Source: Bombus terrestris
Lineage: Eukaryota; Arthropoda; Insecta; Hymenoptera; Apidae
DNA length: 64,000 nt
Direction of reading: 5' to 3'
NCBI RefSeq assembly: GCF_910591885.1
Contig: NC_063282.1
Location: forward strand, 746,001 to 810,000
This document shows, piece after piece, positions 14,401 through 26,557 of the stretch (its first letter is position 1; each line of letters begins with the position of its first letter). The notes below the pieces were generated by a model. It saw only the letters and a program-made list of their open reading frames with translations. It was not told where the DNA came from and made no database searches. The position numbers were made by a program, and so were the translations under genes.

Positions 14401-15839
14401 TATATCGTCGCTTGACAAAGACACGATTCGATATTCTGTATACATCAACCCCTTTAAATTGGTAGTTACCAGAAGCCAGAAAAGAGGATCGCAACAGGCA
14501 CCTTCGTTTCCAACACGGCTTGAATCAAAAATATACTTACTTACAAATGATAAATCACGATTCTCGGTATATCTTCCCAAGATAATAATATATGTTTGCA
14601 ATACAGGCGATTAATACCAAGAAACACGAATATTAAAAATCAAATCAAATTAAATCGACACAACCACGGTGTGTATCGAGTACTCGTATGCAGCTTGTTT
14701 TCCGTGACGTTCCGAATATGAGAACAGTCCTGTCATCTCTATCCCCGATTTCTGAACCTTTTAAAGACCTGCCTTTCCAACGCTATACCGACCATAGCTC
14801 TAAGCACAGAATCGATGACAAACGGAACAACCGACTGGAAAACCATCGTCAGCAGCTACGGATAACTCGCATTAAAATATCTCGCTATCAGCAGTTCGTT
14901 TACTGTGTTTATTATTGTACGATATTAAAATTAGTTAGTGCGTAGCGAATGAGACTGCAGCTCCTTACATATAATATAATAAATAGGCAAACGTATATCA
15001 ATTATAATAGCGAGAATAAGAAATATTTATGTCCAATAACGTAATGTAGAATACATCAGTTTTCTAATCCGAACCCTTCTCATTTATCCTTAGCAGCGTC
15101 TTCCATCGGTCCTTGAAATCCTTGACATCCTTGACATTCGCGCCAACATAGAGGAAGAAAAGCAAATATAATAGTCGGACGTCCGTCCCATTCGCGCAAA
15201 ATCGCCACCACTTTCTAATGCCATTTATCATATTCCATGCTTTTCCCAAAATATTGCTGCCTCTTTCTAATGCCGTACATTTGCGCGCAATATCAATGTC
15301 TCTGTCTAATGCTGTTCGTACTGACGACGATACGGTGTCACATAAACGGACGGTAGTGCCGTAGAAGGAGGATCTGCAAGAAGACCATCTCCAATTGTTC
15401 ATATTGCGGATGTTTAAAATCGATAATGATATTTATATTTCAACTAGTGGTATACCGATTACCATAAATATTGCAAGAAACGCGACTATTATTAATAGCA
15501 TTACATTTTATGGAAATATTTCTACGATAAATACATTCTACAAATAAGTATGACTGACACGTACGAATTATGTAAGTTGGAACAGGATTACATTTATTAA
15601 TTCGTTTATGTTCTGCGTAATACAGCAGGTTGAATGTACGTATAACTGTAAAACTAACTTTAATCGTAAAGATTGTTGCATAATTTCTCAAATTCAATCA
15701 GTATATATAGGTTATTTAAAGGGAATTCGAATGAATTATCGTTTCTCCCTAATTCTATACACCATCTTACCATTACCCCGTCCTTATCATTATCATATCA
15801 TAAATTAGAATAAGTAAAACGTGAAAAACTCAGAAAAAT

Positions 15840-16046
15840 TGCCACCTCCTGTCGCAATATGTTCTGCCGATACAAAATCGCGAAATCGGACCAAATTATC
15901 ACGATTTCGGCTCCGAGAAATTCCAAGAATTGCTGGAATCGCGCCACTTCCTGTTTCATCGTGTTCTCCTGATACGAAATCGCAAAATCAGACCAAATTT
16001 CCAGGAATTCCCGGGAGCCAAAATCGTGAAGATTTGGTTCGATTTT
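15840..16046. repeat. Compound direct and inverted repeat
   Basis: A unit starting gccac-tcctgt and running to aatc-gaccaaatt occurs twice about 107 bp apart. In addition, the segment at about 15884-15930 is roughly the reverse complement of 16000-16046 (accaaat-cacgatt-ggctcc-gaatt). It looks like a small foldback element. Confidence 0.7.
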
Positions 16047-16698
16047 TCGACTTAATCAAGATCTACGATTTGCTCTAAAATTCATCATTTTACGAGATTA
16101 ATTAATTTATTCTTCAATTGCTCGCACATGGAATTTTTGCTCTTATATCGTTTAGAAATAAAATGTCGATCGAGCGAATGTTCTATGTGACGCAGTTAAC
16201 CTCGATACATTTCTAATTATGTATTGTGTAACTAATTTATGCACTTTTATACATATCGAGATACACATTTTAGAATAATCAACGACGATAATTACAAATA
16301 CGCTGCTATTGCTTTTTCTGAAACTTACAATTTAAGACATGGGCCTTATCATGTATCCATCACGTAACCAATTTATACGTAAACAGAATTACTTAACTGC
16401 CAGATAATTTAAATTCATATATTGCGAACAATTGAGGATAGCATCTACCAACTAATCCATTTCCAGTTCAAATATTGTAAAGTATTCTACGCTTCACAAA
16501 TTTCGCGTAAATAACTTGAGAACCACTGCGATCTTTCAGCTATTTTAAACGTAATCGTAATTCTTTCGTCTTAAAAAGTATATCAAGTTTGAGCGAAATA
16601 CAAAAGAGTGAAAAGTCTTGAACCATTAAAACACTTTGAAAGTAAGAGCAAGATTAAGATATAGAAGTTCGACGATCGGCAAATGATCTTTAAACTCG

Positions 16699-16770
16699 TA
16701 TGAAAAACTATTTATGGAAAACTATTGTAAAACTATTTATGGAAAACTAAACGTATGGAAAACTATTTAT
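16699..16770. repeat. Short tandem repeat of aaaactatttatgg
   Basis: Four imperfect units of about 14-20 bp in AT-rich DNA. Confidence 0.7.
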
Positions 16771-19700
16771 AACCGTTCAATTGCAGATTAAATTTACGTG
16801 AAACAGTTTGTTAAATATATCTAGATATTTATGCTTTCGTATTTAACAAAATAATATACAAAATAAGGTAAAGCCTCGGTAACTCGAATCTCATGGGAAG
16901 AGTAGAAACCTTCGACTTATGAAAGTACCGACTTGTGTCAAGGTTTTCGAGTAAAAGGGATTTAACGAGCGAACATTCGACATACAGATGCTTTTTAAAC
17001 GCGTTAGGTTTTTCGATTTACATTCGAATTACATCTTGACTTGTATTTGACTTATATTCGCAAAGGCGTAGAGACGCGTAACAAATCAAACGGTAGAAAT
17101 TATGCATATACGCTTTTGACACGATCGACGAAAAACGATCAATTTACATCGGAAGAGAAAAGGCGCGACAAAAAACACGACAAATTGGGCACGACAATTT
17201 ATAGACATATAGGTAAACTTGGTCTGTAGAGGCGCAGTTTCTTTGAATTCGAGTTACAGAGGTAAAATAACGCGGGGAAACTAATTCGAGCTAGAGGAAG
17301 ATTATATTTCTACCTGAAGAGATTTTTACAACGTAGCGGGAAAGAATGAACAAAATTCTATTCTTGTAAAGTTTCCTTGTAAAAGTTTGTAGGGATTCGA
17401 ACATCGTTTAATTATTTGTTTAAATCGCGGAAAATCGATATTAAAATTGTAGCAGACTTTTAGAGTTGGAGTCATAATAAAAAGAATCGTTTGTGCTAGG
17501 TTACGTAACACGTGAAACATAATTGCCTTAATTGTAATCTTGATATGCGCGTATAAACCGAGTGACATAGTATTACGTAATACGTACATCTATCTGTAAC
17601 AAGTCACGGGAATATATAGACGTTCCAACATTACGATAAAATGCAAAACTTAAGAACTTGTAGATTATGAAAACATCGATCGATTCGAATATTTTGAAGG
17701 TGGTCCCTGCTAAAAAAAAAAAATGAAAGAATAAGAATAGAAATTGAAAGAAATTAGTTATATTTTTACTCAAGACTTTTTCTTCCATCTCCATCTTCGA
17801 TAAAAATATGAGATAATCTAGTAATTATATCTTACACGAATGCAACATTTTATTACTTGATTCATAGTTATGTTGAAGCAATTATCACATTTTACACAAT
17901 ATTATGTAATAACAGGATATATCGTAGTGTAACACTTACGAACAGACACACGAGGAAAAATACGGCAAAAGGTAAAAAATTATGTATTCACCTGATGTAT
18001 TCACCTACGACCTCATACATATTTGAAGTATTTATACTTGTGCGATCCTTAACGTTAGGTCTGGGCAAGTTCGTTGCAATCGTGGTCGAGTTCAGGGTCG
18101 TGGAGCGAAGAAACAAACATCCACGGAACTGGTTTCGCTAATAAAAAAGAATACAGGAGTACATTCCAACTTTATCGTGAAAGTGATTTAGATATTGATC
18201 CTGAATGACGCACAGATGAGTTGATAATTTATTTAATTGTCCTTGTCGTATGTCGATCGGAATGTGTTGTATATTTAGAATCTCTATGTAACTTGATTTG
18301 TTGATTATCTTTTTACTTAATAAAGATAAACGCGATCGATTCTAAGTTATGGCTATTTCGCAAAGGAAAAATATTATCTCTCGTAATAAGTTGTTGGAGA
18401 AATCTTTAATTAATTTCAACCATTGGCGAGCGCATGAACAAATACAAGTTTCCTGATATATTTTGAATTAACACGCTTGAACGCTTATTACAGAGATTTA
18501 TAAATATTTCGTTCCACAGCGGTATAATAAGTTAAAGATTTTGTTAATTTTGAATTTAAGATTTGTACAAGAAGAATTAATAATATTAGAAGACGATCTA
18601 GCGGCAGAAAATTTCACGCAATGTCCAAATGAAATCGGTCACGGTAATTTTTGCATTGCACGTTATTGTGAATAATTCGTTAAAGGAATATACAATTCAT
18701 ATTAACGCGGTATTAATATGGAAACAAATGGTTCTATTTACGATGCGATTATCGCCTATAACATTTACATTCATTTAAATAAAATATTTATTTCTTAATA
18801 TATACAATTCTGAAAATTTTCAGCATTTTATTTTAAGAAAAGAATACCTATTGATCTTTATGGATATTTATATACATAATCATCGCTAATACGTCTACAA
18901 CCATGATGGAAAAACGTCAAACTTAAATAAAATGCACATTTGTTTGCTAATATTACGGTTTAATCTTAGCTCGAAAGATCTTGCTCGATAAAATGAAAAT
19001 TGTGGAATTTAATTTGTTTTCGAATCCAGAGACCTTGGATAAATTAAAACATAGAACCGGTTCGGAAAGATTATTGTATCTTTACGACAATAAATTATTC
19101 GTGATATATTATGCATCCTGCAGGAGAAATAATTTTCATGCACCGAGTAAATCCTTGCTCGCTTCTTATCTACAAAAAATATTTTTTTTATCAAGTTTTA
19201 CATTCTTTTCGTAAAATCAATTTTTCACAGGAAAATGGGCGATACTAATAGTACGTAAATGTTATAATAAATGCAATAATAACGACACTGTAATTGATAA
19301 ATCGCACAAAAGAGCGACAGTAGAGTATCTAAAGTTTGGTCGATGTCTATTCGCTCAACTTGATCGAAATAGAGTAATATCTTGATTTTGCAAGCACAAT
19401 AAATCAACGGTTATCTTAGGAGTGCGAATGCGCAGAAGCGTTGAAAATATATAAAAAAATGCAACTCGAACGCGTCTCGTATTCTGACATTATGTATCGA
19501 TACTGTCACGTGTATATTAGATGTATGTATTGTAAAGAAGTTACATAGTTGTAACGATACTATAACAAAGTTCATGTTATAGCCAACATTATAGCAATTA
19601 ACGATAAAATGTTGATCCAACCGATCAGCTAATATAATGGCATTCGTACAAACTGGTAAACTTAATGATAGATTTCCTGCCTGACGGTAAAGATAAGTAA

Positions 19701-20099
19701 ACGATTAATTTCTCGCGGCAACAACATTTACGGGTTTAAAAAATTACTTAGCTCTAAGTATGGCTCGTATCAATGTCAAGAACGTCATAACGAAATCTCA
19801 GTAAGTTTTTCCTGTAGGCGTAACTCTCCATCTCGATCGGACAACGAATTTTTTTTATTGCATATATAACAAAGAAGAAACGAACGACTTTATAGGTTGG
19901 ATCAGATTCGTGTCTGGCTGCCATTAGATGCGAAATAATTTTCCATGAATCGATCGATCTATCGAATATTGCTGTAGTGGCACACGCCTCGTAGGATGTT
20001 TCGATTCGAGGATGCCTCGTGTAGCTGTTTTGCCACAGAGGATTAACACAGTTACGACGCACAAAATGTAATAAACAAAACTCTGGACGAAGCAGTATC

Positions 20100-20345
20100 G
20101 CTGCAATCGTCAACCGGAGTGAAGTTCAAACCTTCCAGTACCCCTCTCCTCCCCCACCAATATAAATAGACGACCATGCTCTCGAGACAGTCGCAGAGAT
20201 TATCAGTCGAAGAAATAAGTATAGCGAATCGGTCTAGCGGGCAACGCTTACGATTAACTCTGTGTTTTACATTTAAAAATACTTGTAAATACATTTGACG
20301 AAATCGACTTGTCTCGTCATTCCTTTAATCAACCAACGCGTCTCG
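20100..20345 (+). promoter_or_regulatory. Promoter-like or LTR-like segment with TATAAATA box
   Basis: TATAAATA (20160-20167) is followed by an initiator-like cagtcg about 30 bp later, then a short GC-balanced leader and an AT-rich block (tacttgtaaatacatttgac). This arrangement is typical of an insect LTR or a strong Pol II promoter. No gag/pol sequence follows, so at most a solo-LTR remnant. LTR ends and target duplication were not identified. Confidence 0.3.
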
Positions 20346-21689
20346 CCGTTCATCACGTTGCGTTTTATTCTGATCCTCGATTGGTAAGAAACGTAACAAA
20401 AAAGATAATAGTGCAAAAATGTTTCTAGAGGAAGAGATATTTAAACGAATGGTTACGGAATACATACGACATACATATGATTATGGCATCGAAATCGTCG
20501 AGATGTTTCCTACTTTGTATAACCACCAGAGATCAAGCATTTCCAAGCTACATGCATCCCGTCGTTGAATACATTTATCGCTCGCTTCCTACAGCTACTC
20601 ATAAATACATTTTCATGTTTACTATAGAAACCTTTTATAAATATATTCTCTGTGTTATACGAAACTCTTCTAAGATATTGGGATAGTCTTAAACGTATGT
20701 ATAATGAATACCACGAAATACGAGATGGTCTCAATAAATTTCGGAATAGCAAACATATAGAAGATTTCTATGAAAATTATGGAATCCATGGTTTCTTCCA
20801 TGATTTATCAGCGTTAAGAATCATCTGGTAAGTGTTAAAAAATATACGCGTATATACGCGTAATTTCGAAAATCACTTCTTTCAAAACAGAAATACGTTT
20901 CGATTGTCAATTGCACAACTTTCTCAACTGAAACAATCAAATTATTATGCACGTTTCACTTATCTTGTAGATATAGAAAAATCAAAATTCTTTGACCCCG
21001 GTCTGGCTCTTGATCTTTCCACTCAATTTCTCTCTTGTTCAAAAGAAAAGAAGACTTTTAATGCATTAATCATTAATCTTACGGCTCAATTCGCGAAATG
21101 GCGCATTCGGTTCCAAGGTCGCTCGTTTTACATTTACAACAGTTTGGTTCGTAAAATATATCGCGAGCCTCGTTGAAATTTCTTATTTCTGAGTCGCAAA
21201 ATGTATCACGACCTTGACTCGTGTTTACATGTTTGGCGCGTAAAACTTGTCACTGTATTTGAAAGGATATCACAAGGGAAAGGGTTAAGGAAACTCTCCG
21301 AATGAAATTAGAACGAATAAAGTTATGTCCATCGATAACAATTACGATATATATGCTTCTTCGATTTAAGAAATTTCTTAAGGAAAGAACAGACATCGAC
21401 GATAACCTTAAATAGCCGGAAAATAGTCAAGATACTTTGAAATTTAATCAATTTACAATTTCGTCTTCCTTTTGCCAGAAAGCTTTCCGCGTTTAAACGC
21501 TTTTGTGATCTCTGCAAGATATGCATTTAATAGGATTTAATATGACCGCGATAACCGAGTCTTCGTAACGATGCTAATGAAATTTCAAAATAATTCAAAA
21601 TATTTGGTGATAATTGCATATAATACGTTCATCAAATACACATACGTATAAGTGTTTGAATATCTTAACCCTATTAAAATTGCCCAGAG

Positions 21690-22185
21690 ACACAGAGGAT
21701 GCCAGAGAATGAGTTTTCAATGGGAAACAAATGGATCGCTATGTATACCATTGGAGAGTATCGAAGAAAACAGAGAAATGGAAGGAAGAAGAGGCCCGAC
21801 AAGTCGGAGAAGCTCGATGCACGTCTCGACTGGTTCCGCGGACCGATGGATCGTGGAAGCAACCAGAGAAACGTGTTAGAAGGGCGAATAGCGAGCGGGG
21901 CGTATTTTAACGCGATTCCTGCGAGCGTACGCCAGCGATTCGCATTCTCGTTCGCGCGATGTCCTCGAACTGGTGCCGCGAGTGAACTCTTCGAGCTGGT
22001 GCAAGAATAAGTTTTCCGACTCGACCATTGGATCGACACGCGATTATCCGGATCGAAAATCGTTTCAAAGAAGAATTTACTCTCGAAGATCGTTCCAAAG
22101 AAGTTTGAGTGAAATTCCTGCAACGAGCTCACGATATCTGGAAGATATCCGACGACGATAATATTCGAGTTTGCTTTCGGTGAGT
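21690..22185 (+). promoter_or_regulatory. Isolated GC-rich, CpG-rich island in the AT desert, possible 5' exon
   Basis: About 500 bp of CpG-rich sequence in an otherwise AT-rich 18-kb region, ending in a consensus donor (tttcg|gtgagt) near 22180 on the plus strand. It could be a non-coding first exon of the ABCG gene about 9 kb downstream, whose coding exon has an acceptor (atttctcag) at about 31336. No conserved peptide is seen. Confidence 0.3.
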
Positions 22186-22701
22186 GATCGATCGATCATG
22201 ACGTTTGACTATGTTTGGAAAAGTTTGGTAAAGTTTCCTGCAACTCGAACCTGTGACTCGATGTGAAAGAGTTGATTTTGTTAGCCACAGAAGTTAAGAT
22301 TTGTAAGAGTAGCTAAGGTGGAAAGATCAATGAGTGTAATTAGAAGTAATTATTGACCGGAGGCTGTTAAACATGTCTGAATGGTATTAATCGGAAAAAA
22401 ATGATCAATACCTTCACCCAGATATGTATTAATCGAACTAACCGGTTTTCTGATCGTAGTTGTAAAACAATGTACCGTAGTATACGTATCATATGTAGAT
22501 ACGAAAGTGTTTACGAGATGTCAAACAGTACGTCGGATAAAGCTAATTCATATTTGACGAAGACTTAGGAGTTTGCGATGGTACGAAAATTCGCAGCTAG
22601 TTACGCAAAACAACAAATTTCCATTGATTTAGCGGTTAAATTTGAAAAGTTCGTGTTAAAACCAAAGTCTAGAATCAGTTGTGTGAAATAGATTTCGCTT
22701 C

Positions 22702-22729
22702 TATCGTAGAATTCGGTAATTCTACGATA
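22702..22729. repeat. Perfect 12-bp hairpin
   Basis: tatcgtagaatt and its exact reverse complement separated by cggt. Confidence 0.85.
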
Positions 22730-24251
22730 AAATATTTCATAGTACTAGTACAGTACGAGTATGTAAAGATCAGCGTCAAATAGAAGTCAATTGGAATTAA
22801 TAGGATCGATCCTGACCTCAGTACGAATAATAGCGTTAAAAAGGCTAATTTATTACATTAACTGTGCACTCTGGTAATATATTATAGCATGTATTAATTA
22901 CGTGTTTATCGCACGAACTGTTATAAAATAATTAATCTTGAAAAGTTTCGTGATTTTCAACAAAGTCGATATCCCACGTATGTATGTGTATTTATTGAAG
23001 GAATATATATCAGCACAAAACTAAGGTATGCATACTTCTTATGACATCACTACGTCAAATATTCGATATTCAGATCCAAATAGATACACGTTTCTTTACA
23101 AAATACACGTGATACTCTTTATCGTCACCACAGCTAAATTTAGTAATAGGTGTGTATCTTAGCCCGATTAAATTAACTTTTAAAACCTGATACGCATGTC
23201 TTTTCTTCTTTTTTTCTAGATATTATACTAAAAACTTAATTTTGATACAACAAAGAAATCTGGATACGATAATTTCTATCTAAAGAGTTTTATAAGTAAG
23301 TTAGAAATATTTTTGCATTTCTAACAAGTATTTATAGATATACAAAAAGTAGAGAAGTAAAGAAGCTCTAAAAATATACACGGTAGTATATCGGAAGTAA
23401 AATATGTATTTCTTCATTTAAAACGGAACGTTCTTCCGTCCAAGTTTCAATGAATTATTTATGTTTTCTTAAATTACCTATTTACGCGACTCGCAAAGAA
23501 AAAATTTTCCCATAAATAATTGTGAAATAATTCTTTTTATACAGAGAACGTTATTAAAAAATACTCCTGTCCACATCGTTAAATTCTAAGATAAAGGGGA
23601 ACGAAAGCGGGGAACGTAAAAACGGTACAAAAAATATATTAACATTTGCAATTCTTCTAATGTTACCAGGAAATTGATATTAAAACGCATGAGGTAGATA
23701 CAGCTTATTTGTAACAAAGATTGATCGGCAATTTATCTTCGGTATAAAATTTATATTTCATTAGCAATAGGTAAATAATAAGATAATTTCTATAGTTACT
23801 TCTTAGCTGACCTCCTATAATCGATAATACAAATGCAAGCCATAATCGATATTAAATAAATTACGCTTTAATAATTGTACGATTTGTGGCCGATTTGCAT
23901 AGCGATTACGATAATAATTTATGCATAGGTATTAGAAAATATTAACGACGACGTAGGAAAACAGGATGTTGAATTATTAATTGAGATTTAATTCTAAGTT
24001 GCGAAGTAAGTGAATCTACATATGACCATAAGACCATAAGTATTGGAATATCTACTAGTCGGGGGCGTGCAAATATATATTAATAAGAGTCGTATTAATA
24101 AGAGTATAAGGCCATGGTATATGATACCGGTGAAATAAGACGTTTGTGATAGATTAGCCAGAAAATAAAAGCAGACGAAGGTATTCGATTTACATTAAGT
24201 ATCACATTTGATCTAGACATAGCAGAATTTGTAATATTTATTTGCCCTTGC

Positions 24252-24352
24252 TGTATGTATGTATGTATGTATGTATGTATGTATGTATGTATGTATGTAT
24301 GTATGTATGTATGTATGTATGTATGTATGTATGTATGTATGTATGTATGTAT
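24252..24352. repeat. (TATG)n microsatellite, about 25 units
   Basis: Uninterrupted tetranucleotide array of about 100 bp. Confidence 0.99.
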
Positions 24353-24564
24353 CTGTCGTGCTTGAGTAGAAAAGTTATTTATTGAGAAAGTTTTTGTTTA
24401 AAATAAAAGTATACTGAAATTTAAGAAGGATTAAAATAGTATATGGTTAAATAATGTTAATATTTACACGTTGTTTCCTTTAGTTACAATTTCGACTCGA
24501 TTTTGTTCTCAAACGGAACAAGAAGAAACACGGAGAAGCAAGCGAGAGGCTCGAGATGGCGACA

Positions 24565-24785
24565 AATCAAAAAGTGATCAGCCGAGTATCGTATAACACG
24601 TTAGGATCTCTTATACTAGAACTCAAAGTCATTAATGCATATTTTATTGGATTTTTACTAAACGATGTCACAATTCGTTCGACCAAAAAAATCTATTTAC
24701 GTTTTTGCGGACTTCTTGCTCGTTCTCGGATCTCTCACTTTGTCGGCGAGGTGTACCTGTATTTCTCGTTTATTAAGTAGTTGTA
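24565..24785 (+). repeat. Dispersed repeat family B, copy 2
   Basis: Partner of the copy near 2.0 kb, in opposite orientation. Contains cttgctcgttctcggatctc and ctttgtcggcgag. Origin unknown. Confidence 0.65.
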
Positions 24786-25827
24786 TGATAATTTTTTCAA
24801 AAATTCTAATTTCTTCATTTTCTTCAGAGATGAATTCCGTGCAGCCGAAAGTGCGGTCGAAGCTATCCTAATTCCATTTACCGTGATGTCGAATGTGTTA
24901 GAGTCGATATTTAAAATAGCGATATTTGTTTGTTTATTTGTTTCACAACGCAATGAAGCGATAGATCGTCACTAATGACAAAGGTAAATGAAACTCCTGC
25001 AGAATTTGCTCGTGTATTCCACACGAGTAGTAGATGACTCATGATATAATGATGATTCAGAAGTCACGATCACAGTCAAAAATCAAAAAGAACTCGTCAC
25101 ACAGATTTATAAGAATTATCAATCCTACGTATATATATATATATATATGAAGTAGAATACTTCTTTAATCGAAACAAAGATTTAACGTTTAATATTTTTC
25201 AAGTCCAAAGTTTTTCCTCTTGTGTCCAAATTTAATTTAGAAAAAGATCACGTGTATTTTAATTTATTCGCGAAAGATATAATGAAGAGCTAAAAATAGT
25301 TTGACGAGGGAATGTGGCCGCTAACTGTAACCACAAATCGCGAAATCTATTTTAGAATCATCGGCTTCCATAAAAGTTGCACAACCGAATTGTTGCAATA
25401 TTTGCAATTGTGTTACAATTAGCGTTAATTATTAGAAAGAAACAGGAAGAGCTAAAATTGTATTATTTTACTTCTATCTTACTATCTCTCCACTGAAAGG
25501 TTCGTTTGCATTTAGAATCTGTTTTATGCGATATAATAGCTTCTGGTCGCATTGCCTTGAAGATAGAATAAAAGCGAACAAAGCTTTATGTAATAGAATG
25601 ATACTAGATTCAATTGTCGTTACGTATAAGAAACAACAGACTTGTCAGATTTGCGCATGTTGTTTGTACAAAGAATGCTGATACATCGAACTAAAACGAG
25701 ACTTAGGATAGGCAATTACCTATCTATATAGGAGACAGTAATTGTAAAAAAACGTGAAACGAGTTTCTTGTTACTTTCAAACACATATACATGTGCAGAC
25801 AGTTTACATTTTGACTTACAGCAAAGT

Positions 25828-25983
25828 TGCAAAAAAGTATAATGTTCTATCATATTATACTCACATATTCTTTTTTATTAATATTCTATTAAAGAGTGGG
25901 TAGTATGCAAAAAAGTATAATGTTCTATTATATTATACTCACATATTCTTTTTTATTAATATTCTATTAAAGAGTCGGTAGTA
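25828..25983. repeat. 78-bp tandem duplication
   Basis: Two adjacent 78-bp copies (25828-25905 and 25906-25983) differ at only two positions, so the duplication is recent. Confidence 0.97.
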
Positions 25984-26540
25984 TGTCTATTGCGTTTAGA
26001 CAACAATTAATAAACACGAACTATCGCGTGTAAAATGTTGCTGACCGAAGCCATAACAGTTCATGTTGATTTGCGATGAATTGATCTTTTAACCGCTAAG
26101 ATACCGCCTTCCATCATGATTAGCCAGTTCAATAAAAATTATTTAAATAAAAAGAAAGTAAGATTTCCGATTTCAACGGAATTTATTTAATTCAAGGCAA
26201 ACTGCCATTTTACTTGCCTTGGGATTATCGCGGATTAACGATATTTTATGATATTTCTTTGCAAAATGAAAAAGACACGAACAAACCGGCAATGTCTCAA
26301 CGAGAAACTAAATCTAAAGTTTGACTGGAAAAATTTACAAATTCGGTGCGTTTCAAGATAAGCTAAATTAGATGATCCGCGTAGCAAAATATATGATTTC
26401 TTCCTATTCTTTGTCCATCGTGTTTAATCAATCTTTTTCTTAAGTTCATTAACTTTTTTCTTTTACTCCTTGCACCGAATTATCACGGTCGTAAAATCAA
26501 ATGGAATGCTGTTTAGTTAATTGCCACCGTGAGATTTGCA

Positions 26541-26557
26541 TTTTTTTTTTTTTTTTT
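26541..26557. repeat. Poly(T) tract
   Basis: A homopolymer run of 17 T. Confidence 0.95.

Larger units (their letters stand above)
13301..21689. other. AT-rich gene desert
   Basis: Long AT-rich stretch apart from the repeats and promoter-like segment listed. A 112-codon ORF on the minus strand (15064-15402) has no recognisable domain. Confidence 0.6.

Noticed and set aside
15064..15402. 112-codon minus ORF ending VKDFKDRWKTLLRINEKG
   Set aside because: The end faintly recalls MADF-type DNA-binding domains, but the rest does not, and the DNA has internal short repeats. Not enough to call a gene.
24252..24352. CRISPR-like periodicity
   Set aside because: It is a simple (TATG)n array with no spacers, in a eukaryotic context.
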